From contig NZ_CP013264.1 of assembly GCF_001456115.1 (NCBI RefSeq), positions 2,436,501 through 2,500,500 on the forward strand: DNA of 64,000 nt. Reading direction: 5' to 3'. This DNA is from Sphingobium baderi. Its GTDB lineage: Bacteria > Pseudomonadota > Alphaproteobacteria > Sphingomonadales > Sphingomonadaceae. Below are positions 16,673 to 26,102 of the stretch, piece after piece (position 1 is the stretch's first letter; each line of letters opens with the position of its first letter). The translations under genes were made by a program, and so were the position numbers. Below the pieces are notes generated by a model. The model was given only the letters and a program-made list of their open reading frames with translations, ran no database searches and was not told the DNA's origin.

Positions 16673-19119
16673 GACAGTTTCTCCTCGGTGAAGGCTGGCA
16701 AAAGGTCGGCGGCCCAATGGAGGCCGCAATGCCGCAGCCAGGCGGCCGCGAACCCGTCCGCCCCATGGGCGTCCATGAGGTCGCCGATGGCGATCTGGTC
16801 GGTCTTGGAAGAAGCGGCGGCGAAGGCGAGTGCGACATCGCCCAGGCCCAGCTCGAACAGCCGGTTGCCGCGCGGGGACTGACAATAATAATCGCGCTTG
16901 GGCGTCGAGCGCGCGAGTATCTCGATCTGCCGGTCGTTGAGGCCGAAGGCGCGGTAGATGCGGGCGATCTGCGGTTCGAGCGCGCGTTCGTTCGGCAACA
17001 GGATGCGGGTCTTGCAGCTTTCGATGATCGCGGGCGCGACGCTGCTGATCTCGATCTGGGCGAGCGACTGGGTCGCGAAGATGACGCTCGAATTCTTCTT
17101 GCGGAGCGTCACCAGCCAGGTCGAAAGCTGGCGGGCGAAGGCCGGAGAATTGAGCGCGAGCCACCCTTCGTCGATGATGATCAGCGTCGGACTCCCGTCG
17201 AGGCGATCGGCGATGCGGTGGAAGAGATAGGCCAGAACCGCGGGCGCCGCGCCGCTATCCATCAGCCCCTCGGTTTCGAACGCCTGCACCGTTGCGCTAC
17301 CGAGGCGTTCCAGCTCCGCGTCGAGTAGCCGGCCCCATGCGCCGCCGACGCACCAGGGCGCGAGCGCCTGCTTCAGTTCCTGTGACTGGAGCAGCACGGC
17401 AAGGCCGGTGAGCGTGCGCTCGCCCGGCGGCGCGCTGGCGAGCGAGGTCAATGCCGACCAGATATGGTCCTTCGCCTGCGGATCGATCGTCGCGCCTTCG
17501 GCCTCGAAGATGCCGGCCAGCCATTCGGCCGCCCATGCGCGTTCGGCGGCATCGTCGACTCGCGCCAGCGGCTGCAACAGGACGCTGCCATCCTCTTGCC
17601 TATCGGCCTCATTCGCGAAAAGGCTGCCGCCAAGATCATGCCAGTCGCCGCCCATGGCGAGCGCGGCCGCGCGGATGCTGCCGCCAAAGTCGAAGGCGAA
17701 GATCTGGCTGCCGGGATAGCGGCGGAACTGGAGCGCCATGGTGGCGAGCAACACGGATTTGCCCGCCCCGGTGGGACCGACGATCAGCGTATGGCCGACA
17801 TCGCCGACATGGAGCGACAGCCGGAACGGCGTGCTGCCCTCGGTTTTCGCGAAGAGCAGCGGCGGTGCCTTGAGATGCTCGTCGCGCGCCTGTCCTGCCC
17901 AGATCGCCGAGAGCGGGATCATATGGGCGAGGTTCATTGTCGAGAGCGGCGGCTGCCGCACATTGGCATAGACATGGCCGGGGAGCGATCCGAGCCAGGC
18001 CTCGATCGCATTCATGCCTTCCGGGATGCAGGTGAAGTCCCGGCTCTGGATGATCTTTTCAACCAGCCGCAGCTTTTCAGCCGCGATGCCGGGATCTTCA
18101 TCCCAGACGGTCACGGTCGCCGTCACATAGGCCTGGCCGACATCATCAGCGCCCAGCTCCTGTAACGCTGCATCGGCATCGGCTGCCTTGTTCGAAGCGT
18201 CGCTGTTCATCAGCACGGACGCCTCGTTCGTCATCACCTCCTTGACGATGGCGGCGATCGACTTGCGCTTGGCGAACCATTGCCGCCGGATCTTCGAGAG
18301 CAATTTGGTTGCATCGCTCTTGTCGAGCATGATCGCGCGGGTGGACCAGCGATAGGGGAAGGCGAGCCGGTTCAGCTCGTCGAGAATGCCCGGCCAGGTC
18401 ACCGTCGGAAAACCGATCACGGTCAGGACGCGCAGATGATGCTGTCCGAGCCGGGGTTCGAGACCCCCGGTCAGCGGCTCATCGGCCAGCAGCGCGTCAA
18501 GATACATCGGCGTCTCCGGCACGCGCACAAGCTGGCGCCGTGTCGAGATCGTCGAGTGGAGATAGGTTAGCGTTCCGGCGTCATCGAGCCAGGCCGATTC
18601 CGGGACGAACCCGTCGATCAGATTGAGTAGCTGGGCGCAGCGATCGGTGAAGCTCTTGACCAGTTCCCAGGGATCGATCCCATCGCTGGCCTTGCCTTCA
18701 TAGAGCCAGCTCTCAGCGCGCGCGGCGTCCTCGGCGGGCGGCATCCACAGTAGCGTGAGATAGTAGCGGCTCTCGAAATGCGCTCCGGCATCGACGAACT
18801 GAGCGCGGCGCTCCTCATCGACCAGTGCCGAGACCGGGTCGGGAAACAGCGATGCGGGATAGTCGTCGGAGGGGATGCGCTGGGCTTCGACAAAGATCGA
18901 CCAGCCAGAACCCAGTCGGCGCAGCGCATTGTTGAGCCGGTGGGTGACGCCGACCAGCTCGGAGGGTGTGGCGGAATCGAGATCGGGGCCGCGAAATCGC
19001 GCGGTGCGCTGGAAGGAACCGTCCTTGTTGAGGACGATGCCCTCGGCGATCAGCGCGGCCCAGGGCAGAAAGTCGCTGAGCCAGGCGGCGCGATGGCGAT
19101 ATTCGGCGAGGTTCATCAT
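16669..19119 (-). CDS. trbE: Conjugal transfer ATPase TrbE (VirB4-like)
   Basis: An 816-residue T4SS ATPase. The N-terminal CagE/TrbE/VirB domain has LSDFLPWAALIAEGIVLNKD. The C-terminal ATPase has Walker A VGPTGAGKS near residue 450 and Walker B LIIIDEGWLAL near 646, with the following ATQSLAQIE segment. It powers pilus assembly and substrate transfer at the inner membrane. Full length for the family. A GAGGAG ribosome site precedes the ATG, 15 nt after the trbD stop. Confidence 0.96.
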   Translation of the reverse strand: MMNLAEYRHRAAWLSDFLPWAALIAEGIVLNKDGSFQRTARFRGPDLDSATPSELVGVTHRLNNALRRLGSGWSIFVEAQRIPSDDYPASLFPDPVSALVDEERRAQFVDAGAHFESRYYLTLLWMPPAEDAARAESWLYEGKASDGIDPWELVKSFTDRCAQLLNLIDGFVPESAWLDDAGTLTYLHSTISTRRQLVRVPETPMYLDALLADEPLTGGLEPRLGQHHLRVLTVIGFPTVTWPGILDELNRLAFPYRWSTRAIMLDKSDATKLLSKIRRQWFAKRKSIAAIVKEVMTNEASVLMNSDASNKAADADAALQELGADDVGQAYVTATVTVWDEDPGIAAEKLRLVEKIIQSRDFTCIPEGMNAIEAWLGSLPGHVYANVRQPPLSTMNLAHMIPLSAIWAGQARDEHLKAPPLLFAKTEGSTPFRLSLHVGDVGHTLIVGPTGAGKSVLLATMALQFRRYPGSQIFAFDFGGSIRAAALAMGGDWHDLGGSLFANEADRQEDGSVLLQPLARVDDAAERAWAAEWLAGIFEAEGATIDPQAKDHIWSALTSLASAPPGERTLTGLAVLLQSQELKQALAPWCVGGAWGRLLDAELERLGSATVQAFETEGLMDSGAAPAVLAYLFHRIADRLDGSPTLIIIDEGWLALNSPAFARQLSTWLVTLRKKNSSVIFATQSLAQIEISSVAPAIIESCKTRILLPNERALEPQIARIYRAFGLNDRQIEILARSTPKRDYYCQSPRGNRLFELGLGDVALAFAAASSKTDQIAIGDLMDAHGADGFAAAWLRHCGLHWAADLLPAFTEEKLS

Positions 19120-19134
19120 GGTGTCGGCTCCTCG

Positions 19135-19407
19135 TCACACGCGCAAATGGGCGGGGTATCGAAGATGGCGGCGGGCGACGTCGGCGAACTGCGCGTCGCG
19201 CCGCGCGGCCCAGACGGCGGAGAGATGGCCGACCAGCCAAAACGCGCCGCCGGCGATCCAGAGCTGGAGGCCGAGACCGATCGCGGCCGCCAGCGTCCCA
19301 TTGGCGATGGCGAGTGTACGCGGGGCGCCGCCCATAAGAATGGGCTCGGTGAGCGCCCGGTGGACGGGGGCATAGAAGCCCGCCACCTCATCGCCGCTGC
19401 CCTGCAT
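19135..19407 (-). CDS. trbD: Conjugal transfer protein TrbD (VirB3-like)
   Basis: A 90-residue inner-membrane protein. The family opening GFYAPVHRALTEPILMGGAP is followed by one hydrophobic hairpin (about 32-68). VirB3/TrbD works with the TrbE ATPase. ATG 19407 overlaps the trbC stop by one base (TGATG). Confidence 0.92.
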   Translation of the reverse strand: MQGSGDEVAGFYAPVHRALTEPILMGGAPRTLAIANGTLAAAIGLGLQLWIAGGAFWLVGHLSAVWAARRDAQFADVARRHLRYPAHLRV

Positions 19408-19739
19408 CAGATAACGGCCCCGCCGCCGAAGCTGAAGAAAGAGAGGAAGAAGGAACTGGCGGCGAACGCGATGCTGAGACCGAAGACGATCTGGATGAGC
19501 CGCCGGAAGCCGCCATTGGTGTCGCCGAACGCCAGCGTCAGACCGGTGACGATGATGATGATCACTGCGACGATCTTGGCGACCGGGCCTTCGATCGACT
19601 GGAGGATCGACTGAAGTGGCGCTTCCCAGGGCATTGAAGAGCCGGACGCTTTCGCGGCGCTGGACATGGCAAGTGCGACGGCGACGCCGATGATGGCGGT
19701 GTTCGCCGTGCTGCGCATACGGGAAAGTGCGTTGGTCAT
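19407..19739 (-). CDS. trbC: Conjugal transfer pilin TrbC (VirB2-like)
   Basis: A 110-residue major pilin precursor. It has a long signal region (about 1-33, ending SAAKASG) and two membrane segments (about 48-70 and 82-105) separated by a short loop (FGDTNGG), the standard VirB2 layout. The pilus subunit is probably processed from the N-terminal leader. Overlaps trbB by 4 nt and trbD by 1 nt. Confidence 0.92.
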   Translation of the reverse strand: MTNALSRMRSTANTAIIGVAVALAMSSAAKASGSSMPWEAPLQSILQSIEGPVAKIVAVIIIIVTGLTLAFGDTNGGFRRLIQIVFGLSIAFAASSFFLSFFSFGGGAVI

Positions 19740-20755
19740 GCGAGTTCTCCTGGCTGATGGATCGGGAGTTCTGCCGCGGTGCGGATGGGTTCGAGTGGCC
19801 CCGGAAGTTGACGCAGCGCATATTCGCCAGCGGCATTGAGCCCATCGACGCGGGCGAGTTCCGACAGGCGGCGGCCATGGCCATCACGGACGAGGACCGC
19901 GACGAAATTGATGGTCTCGGCGATCAGGGCGCGTGGCACGGTCACCACCGCTTCCTGGATGAGCTGCTCCATGCGCCGCAGCGCGCCGATCGCGGTGCCA
20001 GCGTGGATCGTGCCGACGCCGCCGGGATGACCCGTCCCCCAGGCTTTCAGCAAGTCGAGCGCTTCGGCGCCGCGCACTTCACCGATGGGGATGCGATCAG
20101 GACGCAGGCGCAGCGAGGAGCGGACAAGATCGGAGAGGCTGGCGACGCCATCCTTGGTCCGCATTGCCACCAGATTGGGGGCGCTGCATTGCAATTCGCG
20201 CGTATCTTCGATCAGCACCACCCGGTCGCCGGTTGTGGCGATCTCGGCGAGCAGCGCATTGGTGAGCGTGGTCTTGCCGGTTCCGGTGCCGCCCGCGACA
20301 AGGATATTGGCCTTGTCCGCGACCGCGATGCGAAGCGCCGACGCCTGCAGCCGCGTCAGAATCCCGTCGGCGACATAATCATCGAGAGTGAAGACGGCGA
20401 CGGCGGGCTTGCGGATCGCAAAGGCCGGCCCCGCGACGACAGGTGGCAGCAAGCCTTCGAACCGCTCGCCGCTTTCCGGCAGTTCCGCCGAGACGCGCGG
20501 GCTGCCCGCATGAACCTCCGCGCCGACATGATGCGCAACCAACCGGATGATTCGCTCGCCATCCGCGGGTGCGAGCCGATCGCCGGTATCGGAAAGCCCT
20601 TCGCCCAGCCGATCTATCCACAGGCGGCCATCGGGGTTCAGCATCACCTCGACGGTCTTAGGGTCCGCCAGCCAGCCCGCGATCGAAGCGCCCAGCGCTG
20701 TGCGAAGCATTCGTGCGCCGCGAGACAAGCTCTCCGATTTGAAACTGGTGGCCAA
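19736..20755 (-). CDS. trbB: P-type conjugative transfer ATPase TrbB (VirB11-like)
   Basis: A 339-residue hexameric ATPase. The N-terminal domain covers about 1-140 and Walker [11 protein letters not shown] lies near residue 157. IEDTRELQC (Walker B-like/Asp box) and the His-containing segment [14 protein letters not shown] near 240 follow. It supports pilus biogenesis with TrbE. First gene of the trb operon, with a 143-bp upstream gap that carries a sequence block also found before traG. Confidence 0.95.
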   Translation of the reverse strand: MATSFKSESLSRGARMLRTALGASIAGWLADPKTVEVMLNPDGRLWIDRLGEGLSDTGDRLAPADGERIIRLVAHHVGAEVHAGSPRVSAELPESGERFEGLLPPVVAGPAFAIRKPAVAVFTLDDYVADGILTRLQASALRIAVADKANILVAGGTGTGKTTLTNALLAEIATTGDRVVLIEDTRELQCSAPNLVAMRTKDGVASLSDLVRSSLRLRPDRIPIGEVRGAEALDLLKAWGTGHPGGVGTIHAGTAIGALRRMEQLIQEAVVTVPRALIAETINFVAVLVRDGHGRRLSELARVDGLNAAGEYALRQLPGPLEPIRTAAELPIHQPGELA

Positions 20756-20848
20756 GTGATCGTCCCCTGATTGCGCCTGCGTGCAGCCCGCGCGTGGGCA
20801 TGGGGACAGTTAGAAGAGACAGAAAAAATGCTATCGCAACAATAATTT

Positions 20849-20890
20849 GCGTTTAGCGTAGGACGTCGAAGCAATAGAAAGACGGGCGTA
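20849..20890 (-). promoter_or_regulatory. Shared sequence block upstream of the trb operon
   Basis: About 94-135 nt upstream of trbB. On the coding strand it contains CTTTCTATTGCTTCG then C.TCCT, CTAA and GCA. The same ordered elements recur upstream of traG (23409-23450). Likely a common promoter or operator for the two transfer operons. Confidence 0.5.
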
Positions 20891-20898
20891 GGCCGCGA

Positions 20899-21336
20899 TC
20901 AGTCCTCGAACCCGGACGCGGTACTTTCTCGCTGCGAATTCACGTCGAGCGATATTTCCCGCGCCAGACTCGATCCCGTTTCAACACGGCGACCCAGAGC
21001 TTCGATGAAGCCCTTATAGCGCTCATTGCCACTCGCCTTGGCAGCGGCCTGCGCCGAGTCCGGCAAGGGCGGCGTGGTCGTCAGCCAGAAGCGAACGAAG
21101 AGCGCGACCGCCTCATTGGATATGGTGATATTCTGCTCCAGGCGATCGAGCTGGCGCGACAGCCGGTCCAGCCGCCGGGCCAATGCGGCTTCGAGACGTT
21201 CGGGGCCATCCGGCGACAGGAAGGACAAGAGCGCCGCTTCGAGGATGCGGGTCTGCGGCACACGTTTGCGGGCAGCATAATCCTCGATCTGGTCCGCGAG
21301 TTCCGGCGGCAGCCGATAGGTGCGTTTGACGCGCAT
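20899..21336 (-). CDS. CopG-like ribbon-helix-helix protein between traG and trbB
   Basis: A 145-residue protein. The first 45 residues form a ribbon-helix-helix (MRVKRTYRLPPELADQIEDY, then TRILEAALLSFL). A helical, Arg/Leu-rich region (about 55-75; LARRLDRLSRQLDRLEQNIT) may be a coiled coil for oligomerisation. Genes of this kind sit between traG and trbB in Tn4371-type elements and are thought to regulate the transfer operon or act in the relaxosome. It lies 17 nt after traG, so it is in the same transcript. The trb operator block next to it is a candidate binding site. Confidence 0.86.
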   Translation of the reverse strand: MRVKRTYRLPPELADQIEDYAARKRVPQTRILEAALLSFLSPDGPERLEAALARRLDRLSRQLDRLEQNITISNEAVALFVRFWLTTTPPLPDSAQAAAKASGNERYKGFIEALGRRVETGSSLAREISLDVNSQRESTASGFED

Positions 21337-21353
21337 GATCTATGGTCTCCCCA

Positions 21354-23351
21354 TCAGAGTTGAATCCCGTCATCGGGATCGAGGCTCGCGATCCGGGCAA
21401 TTCGGTGCATCCGACGCTGCGCGGCGGCATCGTCGGCGCTGGCGTCTGGCTCATCGAACTCGAATTCCTGCACGGGCGCGGGTTGCTCGCGCACGATCTC
21501 TTCATGATCGGGCAATCCCGGCTCGCGCCTTATATTGGCATTGGCATTGTCGCTGTCCGCCGCGTCCGCAGGCTGTGCCGCAGCCCCGGACTGGCTGGGG
21601 GGATTGTCGTCAGGGGACGGCGGTGGTTCGATCCCGGTCCAGTCGTCGGGACGTGGCGGCTTTGGCGACCGATTGGGTTTGGGCGCCGGGAGCAATCGAC
21701 GGGTCAGGCGCGGGTCCGTGAAATAGCGCGCCTTCTTCGCTCGGACCGGCGGCGTGCCTGCCAGCATCACGATTTCATCGTCGGGCGGAAGCTGCATGAT
21801 TTCGCCGGGCGTCAGGAGTTGACGCGCGGTTTCCGAGCGCGAGACCATCAGATGGCCGAGCCAGGGCGACAGCCGATGCCCGGCATAATTCTTCATCGCC
21901 CGCATTTCGGTCGCGGTGCCGAGCGCGTCGCTCACGCGCTTTGCGGTTCGTTCATCGTTGGTGGCGAAGGACACGCGCACATGGCAGTTGTCGAGGATCG
22001 AGTGATTGACGCCATAGGCTTTCTCGATCTGGTTGAGGCTCTGCGCGATGAGGAAGGATTTGATCCCGTATCCCGCCATGAAGGCGAGCGCGGACTCGAA
22101 GAAGTCCAGTCGCCCGAGCGCCGGAAACTCGTCCAGCATCAGGAGCAGGCGCTGGCGTTTGGCGGTCGAGGCCAGTTCTTCGGTCAGCCGGCGTCCGATC
22201 TGATTGAGGATGAGCCGCACCAGCGGCTTGGTGCGGTTGATGTCTGAGGGCGGGACGACAAGATAGAGCGAGACCGGATGCGGACCGCTTACGAGATCGG
22301 CGATGCGCCAGTCGCATTGCCGGGTGACGGCCGCGACGACCGGATCGCGGTAGAGCCCCAGGAAGGACATGGCCGTCGAGAGAACGCCGGAGCGTTCGTT
22401 GTCGCTCTTGTTGAGCAGTTCGCGTGCGGCCGAGGCGACAACGGGGTGAACCCCGGCCTCGCCCAGATGCGGGGTCAGCATCATCGCGCGCAGCGTTGTC
22501 TCGATGGGGCGACCCGGATCGCTGAGGAAATTGGCGACGCCGGCCAGCGTCTTGTCGGGTTCGGCGTAGAGAACATGGAGAATGGCGCCGACGAGAAGCG
22601 CATGGCTGGTTTTTTCCCAATGGTTGCGTTTCTCCAGCGACCCTTCGGGATCGACCAATATGTCGGCGATATTCTGAACGTCGCGGACTTCCCATTCGCC
22701 CCGGCGCACTTCGAGCAACGGGTTGTAGGCCGCGCTTGCCGCATTGGTCGGGTCGAACAGCAGCACCTTGCCGAAGCGGCGGCGGAAACCCGCGGTCAGC
22801 CCCCAGTTCTCGCCCTTGATGTCGTGGACGATGCAGCTACCCGGCCAGGTCAGCAGACTGGGTACGACCAGCCCGACGCCTTTGCCCGACCGCGTCGGCG
22901 CGAAACAAAGAATATGCTCCGGCCCATCGTGGCGCAGATAGTCGGTTCCCAGCTTTCCGAGGATCACCCCGTCTTCGCCGAGCAGCCCGGCTGCGCGCGC
23001 CTCCTTCTCGGTCGCCCAGCGCGCGGACCCATAGGTCTCGGCGTTTTTGAGTTCGCGCGCGCGCCACACCGACATTCCGATGGCGACGGCGATCGAGATG
23101 AACCCGCCCGATACGGCGATATAGGCGCCGTGCAGGAAGGTTTTGGGCGCATAGGCATCGAAGGAAAACCACCACCAGAAGAAGGCGGGTGGCGGATAGA
23201 CAGGCCAGTCGCCTATGGTGAACCAGGGCGATCCGAGTTGGGGCTGATGAGCAAGGGCAGCGGCGGTCCATTGCGTCGCGGACCAGACCGACACCAGCAC
23301 GATCGAGAAGACAGCGAGTATCTGACCCCAGAGGATCTTGGTCGCGGACAC
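21354..23351 (-). CDS. traG: Type IV coupling protein TraG/VirD4
   Basis: A 665-residue inner-membrane ATPase that delivers the relaxase-DNA complex to the mating channel. It has two or three N-terminal membrane segments (about 8-30, 45-65 and 72-95). Walker A APTRSGKGVG is near residue 154 and Walker B LLLMLDEFPALG near 405, followed by the conserved SLNQIEKAYG region. The C-terminal 100 residues are acidic and Pro-rich, typical of substrate-recognition tails. It is oriented toward copG and trb. The relaxase gene lies 15 kb upstream because metal-resistance cargo intervenes. Confidence 0.95.
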   Translation of the reverse strand: MSATKILWGQILAVFSIVLVSVWSATQWTAAALAHQPQLGSPWFTIGDWPVYPPPAFFWWWFSFDAYAPKTFLHGAYIAVSGGFISIAVAIGMSVWRARELKNAETYGSARWATEKEARAAGLLGEDGVILGKLGTDYLRHDGPEHILCFAPTRSGKGVGLVVPSLLTWPGSCIVHDIKGENWGLTAGFRRRFGKVLLFDPTNAASAAYNPLLEVRRGEWEVRDVQNIADILVDPEGSLEKRNHWEKTSHALLVGAILHVLYAEPDKTLAGVANFLSDPGRPIETTLRAMMLTPHLGEAGVHPVVASAARELLNKSDNERSGVLSTAMSFLGLYRDPVVAAVTRQCDWRIADLVSGPHPVSLYLVVPPSDINRTKPLVRLILNQIGRRLTEELASTAKRQRLLLMLDEFPALGRLDFFESALAFMAGYGIKSFLIAQSLNQIEKAYGVNHSILDNCHVRVSFATNDERTAKRVSDALGTATEMRAMKNYAGHRLSPWLGHLMVSRSETARQLLTPGEIMQLPPDDEIVMLAGTPPVRAKKARYFTDPRLTRRLLPAPKPNRSPKPPRPDDWTGIEPPPSPDDNPPSQSGAAAQPADAADSDNANANIRREPGLPDHEEIVREQPAPVQEFEFDEPDASADDAAAQRRMHRIARIASLDPDDGIQL

Positions 23352-23408
23352 GTCCTTTCCTTTCCGGCCAAAAGCCAGAAAGTCGGGACTTGAAATGTGG
23401 AATTACAA

Positions 23409-23460
23409 TGCCTTAGAAAAGGATGGCGAAGTAATAGAAAGGGCGTCGCGTAAATAGAAA
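23409..23460 (-). promoter_or_regulatory. Shared sequence block upstream of traG, with a second half-site
   Basis: 58-109 nt upstream of traG. The coding strand carries CTTTCTATTACTTCG then C.TCCT, CTAA and GCA, matching the block before trbB. A second TTTCTATT lies 20 nt further upstream (plus-strand AATAGAAA at 23453-23460), i.e. two helical turns. Confidence 0.5.
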
Positions 23461-23917
23461 CCATGGCGTAGACGTGGGACTGACCGGAACGGCAGCTGTA
23501 AATGGCCAGAAGATGCACAGTGGACATTCGGATGCCTCGGTATTGGCTTCCGCTTCCGATCAAAGCCGGTCGCTCGGATCGCAATTCCCCGCTCCTGCAA
23601 GCAATTGCTTTTCCGCCGTTAGTTTTCCTGTGTCGTCGCCATGCGCGTTTTGCGGCAGGTTCGCCCGCTGAGGCTGAGCTTTCTGCTGCGGCAGGTGTAA
23701 TAGGTTTCGAACTTTGCGGCCAACGCTGTTAGAAATCGAGCAGCTCTGCCACGCGGACTTCCACCGGGATGACCTCTGCCGGATCAGTAGTGGAGGCGAG
23801 CGCAGAACCGAGTCTCGTGGTTGGCACCGTTCGCCCTTCATACCGGCACAGAATCTGCGAGAAGGCGGCAAACCATCGGGCCAGCCGTGTCGCTCAGGTC
23901 GATGCCATGAGTGTGGT
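23461..23917. other. Gene-poor junction between traG and the cargo
   Basis: No confident gene. A short minus-strand reading frame at 23729-23893 (54 codons, ending VEVRVAELLDF) has protein-like composition but no clear start and no recognised family, so it may be the tail of a lost gene. Nothing resembling a transposon end was found. Confidence 0.35.
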
Positions 23918-24229
23918 TCAGCGTCCCGCGGCTACTTGGTCCGCCAACCATTGGTCCGCCGCGCGATATCCGCGAGCTTTCATGATACGACCATACTCGC
24001 GGTGATGGCGCCTCATTGCTCTGTGGCGGGCCTGGCCAGAAATCGGCGGGTCGTACCGCTTGTCGGAGGTAGACGATTTGGAAGCGGTCGCCTGCTCTTG
24101 TTGATGCCGGCGCATAGCCTCTTCCCGGACCGTATCCAAGTGTGTGCCCAAATAATCCTGTGCCGCTACAGGAGCAGACAATACGCAGGATGCGGCAATC
24201 AACAAGGAATCAAAAAGTCTATTCGTCAT
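23918..24229 (-). CDS. Small secreted hypothetical protein
   Basis: A 103-residue protein with a clear signal peptide (about 1-23; LLIAASCVLSAPVAAQ). The mature part is charged and His/Arg-rich (RRHQQEQATASKSS, ARHRAMRRHHREYGRIM) and ends ADQWLADQVAAGR. No family recognised. It lies at the edge of the metal-resistance cargo, after the last gene of the efflux operon but separated from it by 500 bp, so a role in metal handling is only a guess. Confidence 0.65.
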   Translation of the reverse strand: MTNRLFDSLLIAASCVLSAPVAAQDYLGTHLDTVREEAMRRHQQEQATASKSSTSDKRYDPPISGQARHRAMRRHHREYGRIMKARGYRAADQWLADQVAAGR

Positions 24230-24730
24230 TAGTCTCTCCTCCCCGCGAGGAGTGCAGGGCAGCGTCTTAACTCGAAATTAATCGCGCTGTTCCCCATCAG
24301 TCTGTCCGCAGTTCCGACCAGCGACCATTGATCTCTGTATGATCCCGTGGAGGACCTACCTGGCATCTTGCTTCTGTCTCTCATCCCAATTTACGTTCCT
24401 GATAGGTGCCGTTCCGGATCGTCCCAATAGGCGGCGATTCAAAGCCTCACGGACTGACGGCCGCTGTCGGCGAACCCGCCATTCGACGGCTGATTTGGCA
24501 ACGGCGGCTATGTCCCGAAATTGGGGGATCGCAGCGCGGGGCCGGATGGGTGAACGAACGGCAGGTTCCAAGGAGCCAGATCCGAGCACCGAGCGGCGGC
24601 TGTGTCGGCGGCAACTGCCGATCCAGACCCGGCCGTCGGAGAACCTGCAAAGAAACGACAGCTTCTGACAGATACAGTCATTCACGAACGTAGTTTTCCG
24701 GGGATACCGTCGAAGACCGGGATGCCCTCC
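24230..24730. other. 500-bp gap without a convincing gene
   Basis: Open frames on both strands here have non-protein composition (Arg/Ser/Gly-rich) and no ribosome site. At 24395-24424 are two sequences (GTTCCTGATAG and GTTCCGGATCGTCC) resembling the repA-parA repeats. No mobile-element feature seen. Confidence 0.4.
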
Positions 24731-26065
24731 TTACCGGATCGGCCAATGTGGATGCAGTTCGTCAATCACGAAGGCATGGACGGCTTGGCCGCGCGGATGC
24801 CCTTCTGCGAGATGCGGGTGATCCGGCGGCAGATCGTCATGAGCGTGCGCCACAATTTCGGGGTCTTCAACCGGCCAGATGCGGAACGCGATCACCGTGC
24901 CGATCAGCGCCAGCAGGGCGGATACGCCAAAGGCGATACCCATGTTGCCGATTGCGCCAGCCTGGCCCGCGAGCGGATAGGCGACCAGCCAGCAGACATG
25001 ACTCAAGGCAAATTGCGCCGCGAACAGCGCGGGGCGGTCTTCCTCGCCCGATGAGCGGCGCAACAGGCGGCCCCCCGGCGTGATGCTCGCCGAATAGGCG
25101 ATGCCGAGCACCAGCCAGCCCGCGAGGATCCCGCCCCAATAGTCCGGCGTGGCATGATATTGCCATGACCACGCCAGTGCCGCCAACGCGACCGTCATCG
25201 CGCACGCGGCCGAGACCATCACTTTCCGATCGGACAGCCGGTCGAGGAGGCGCGGTAGCAGCAGAGCGGCCAGCATCGAACCGCCACCGAAAGCGGCGAG
25301 CGTGATCGCGACCTCCCGTTGGCCAAGTCCGAGCGCGGCTTGCACCAGCACCGGCGTATTGACGATCACCATCGCGCTCGCCGCCGCCGCCGCTAGCGTG
25401 ACGGCCAGCAGCCCGCGTAGCCGGGGCGTCTTCAGATAAAGCCGGGCGCCGCGCGTCGTGTTGTCATAGATGCCGCCTTTGGCTTTGACGGCGGTGGAGC
25501 GCGGCAAAACCGTCGTCAGCACCAGCAGCGCCGAGCAGGCGAATCCAATCGCAGTGCCCGAGAACAACCAGTGGAAGTTCATCACCGTTAGCAGGGCTGC
25601 GGCCAGCATTGGGCTGGTCAGGCTCTCCATGTCGTAGGCGAGGCGCGAGAGCGACAGCGCCCGAGTATAGTCTTTCTCCTCGGGCAACACGTCGGGGATC
25701 GTAGCCTGAAAGGTCGGCGTGAACCCGGCCGATGCCGATTGCAGCACGAAGATCAGCGCATAGACTTGCCACACCTGATCCACGAACGGCAGCGCGAGCG
25801 CGACCAGCCCGCGGATCACGTCCATCGCCACGAGGAAGCTGCGGCGCGGCAAGCGGCTTGCATAAGCGCCGACGATCGGTGCGACGCCGATATAGGCGAC
25901 CATCTTGATCGCCATTGCCGTGCCGAGCACGGCGCCCGCATCGGCCCCGGCGATGTCATATGCGAGCAGGCCGAGCGCAACCGTGGCGAGGCCGGTGCCG
26001 ACCAGCGCGATGATCTGCGCCAGGAACAGGTGGCGATAGGTTCGGTTGGCCAATACAGAGAGCAT
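24731..26065 (-). CDS. Major facilitator superfamily exporter with His-rich C-terminal tail
   Basis: A 444-residue polytopic protein with about 12 hydrophobic segments (for example LFLAQIIALVGTGLATVALG, MLAALLLPRLLDRLSDRK) and MFS loop features (YASRLPRR, DRLSDRK). The last 40 residues hold about eight histidines in HAHDD, DHPH and LHPHW clusters, suggesting cytoplasmic binding of Ni, Co or Zn. NreB/NirA-type nickel exporters have similar tails. Last gene of the efflux operon that starts at the His-rich protein and CzcC. Substrate is inferred from the tail and neighbours only. Confidence 0.88.
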   Translation of the reverse strand: MLSVLANRTYRHLFLAQIIALVGTGLATVALGLLAYDIAGADAGAVLGTAMAIKMVAYIGVAPIVGAYASRLPRRSFLVAMDVIRGLVALALPFVDQVWQVYALIFVLQSASAGFTPTFQATIPDVLPEEKDYTRALSLSRLAYDMESLTSPMLAAALLTVMNFHWLFSGTAIGFACSALLVLTTVLPRSTAVKAKGGIYDNTTRGARLYLKTPRLRGLLAVTLAAAAASAMVIVNTPVLVQAALGLGQREVAITLAAFGGGSMLAALLLPRLLDRLSDRKVMVSAACAMTVALAALAWSWQYHATPDYWGGILAGWLVLGIAYSASITPGGRLLRRSSGEEDRPALFAAQFALSHVCWLVAYPLAGQAGAIGNMGIAFGVSALLALIGTVIAFRIWPVEDPEIVAHAHDDLPPDHPHLAEGHPRGQAVHAFVIDELHPHWPIR

Positions 26066-26102
26066 CAGAACCTCGTTCGATCTTAGGGGTTTAGCGGGTT
26101 GG

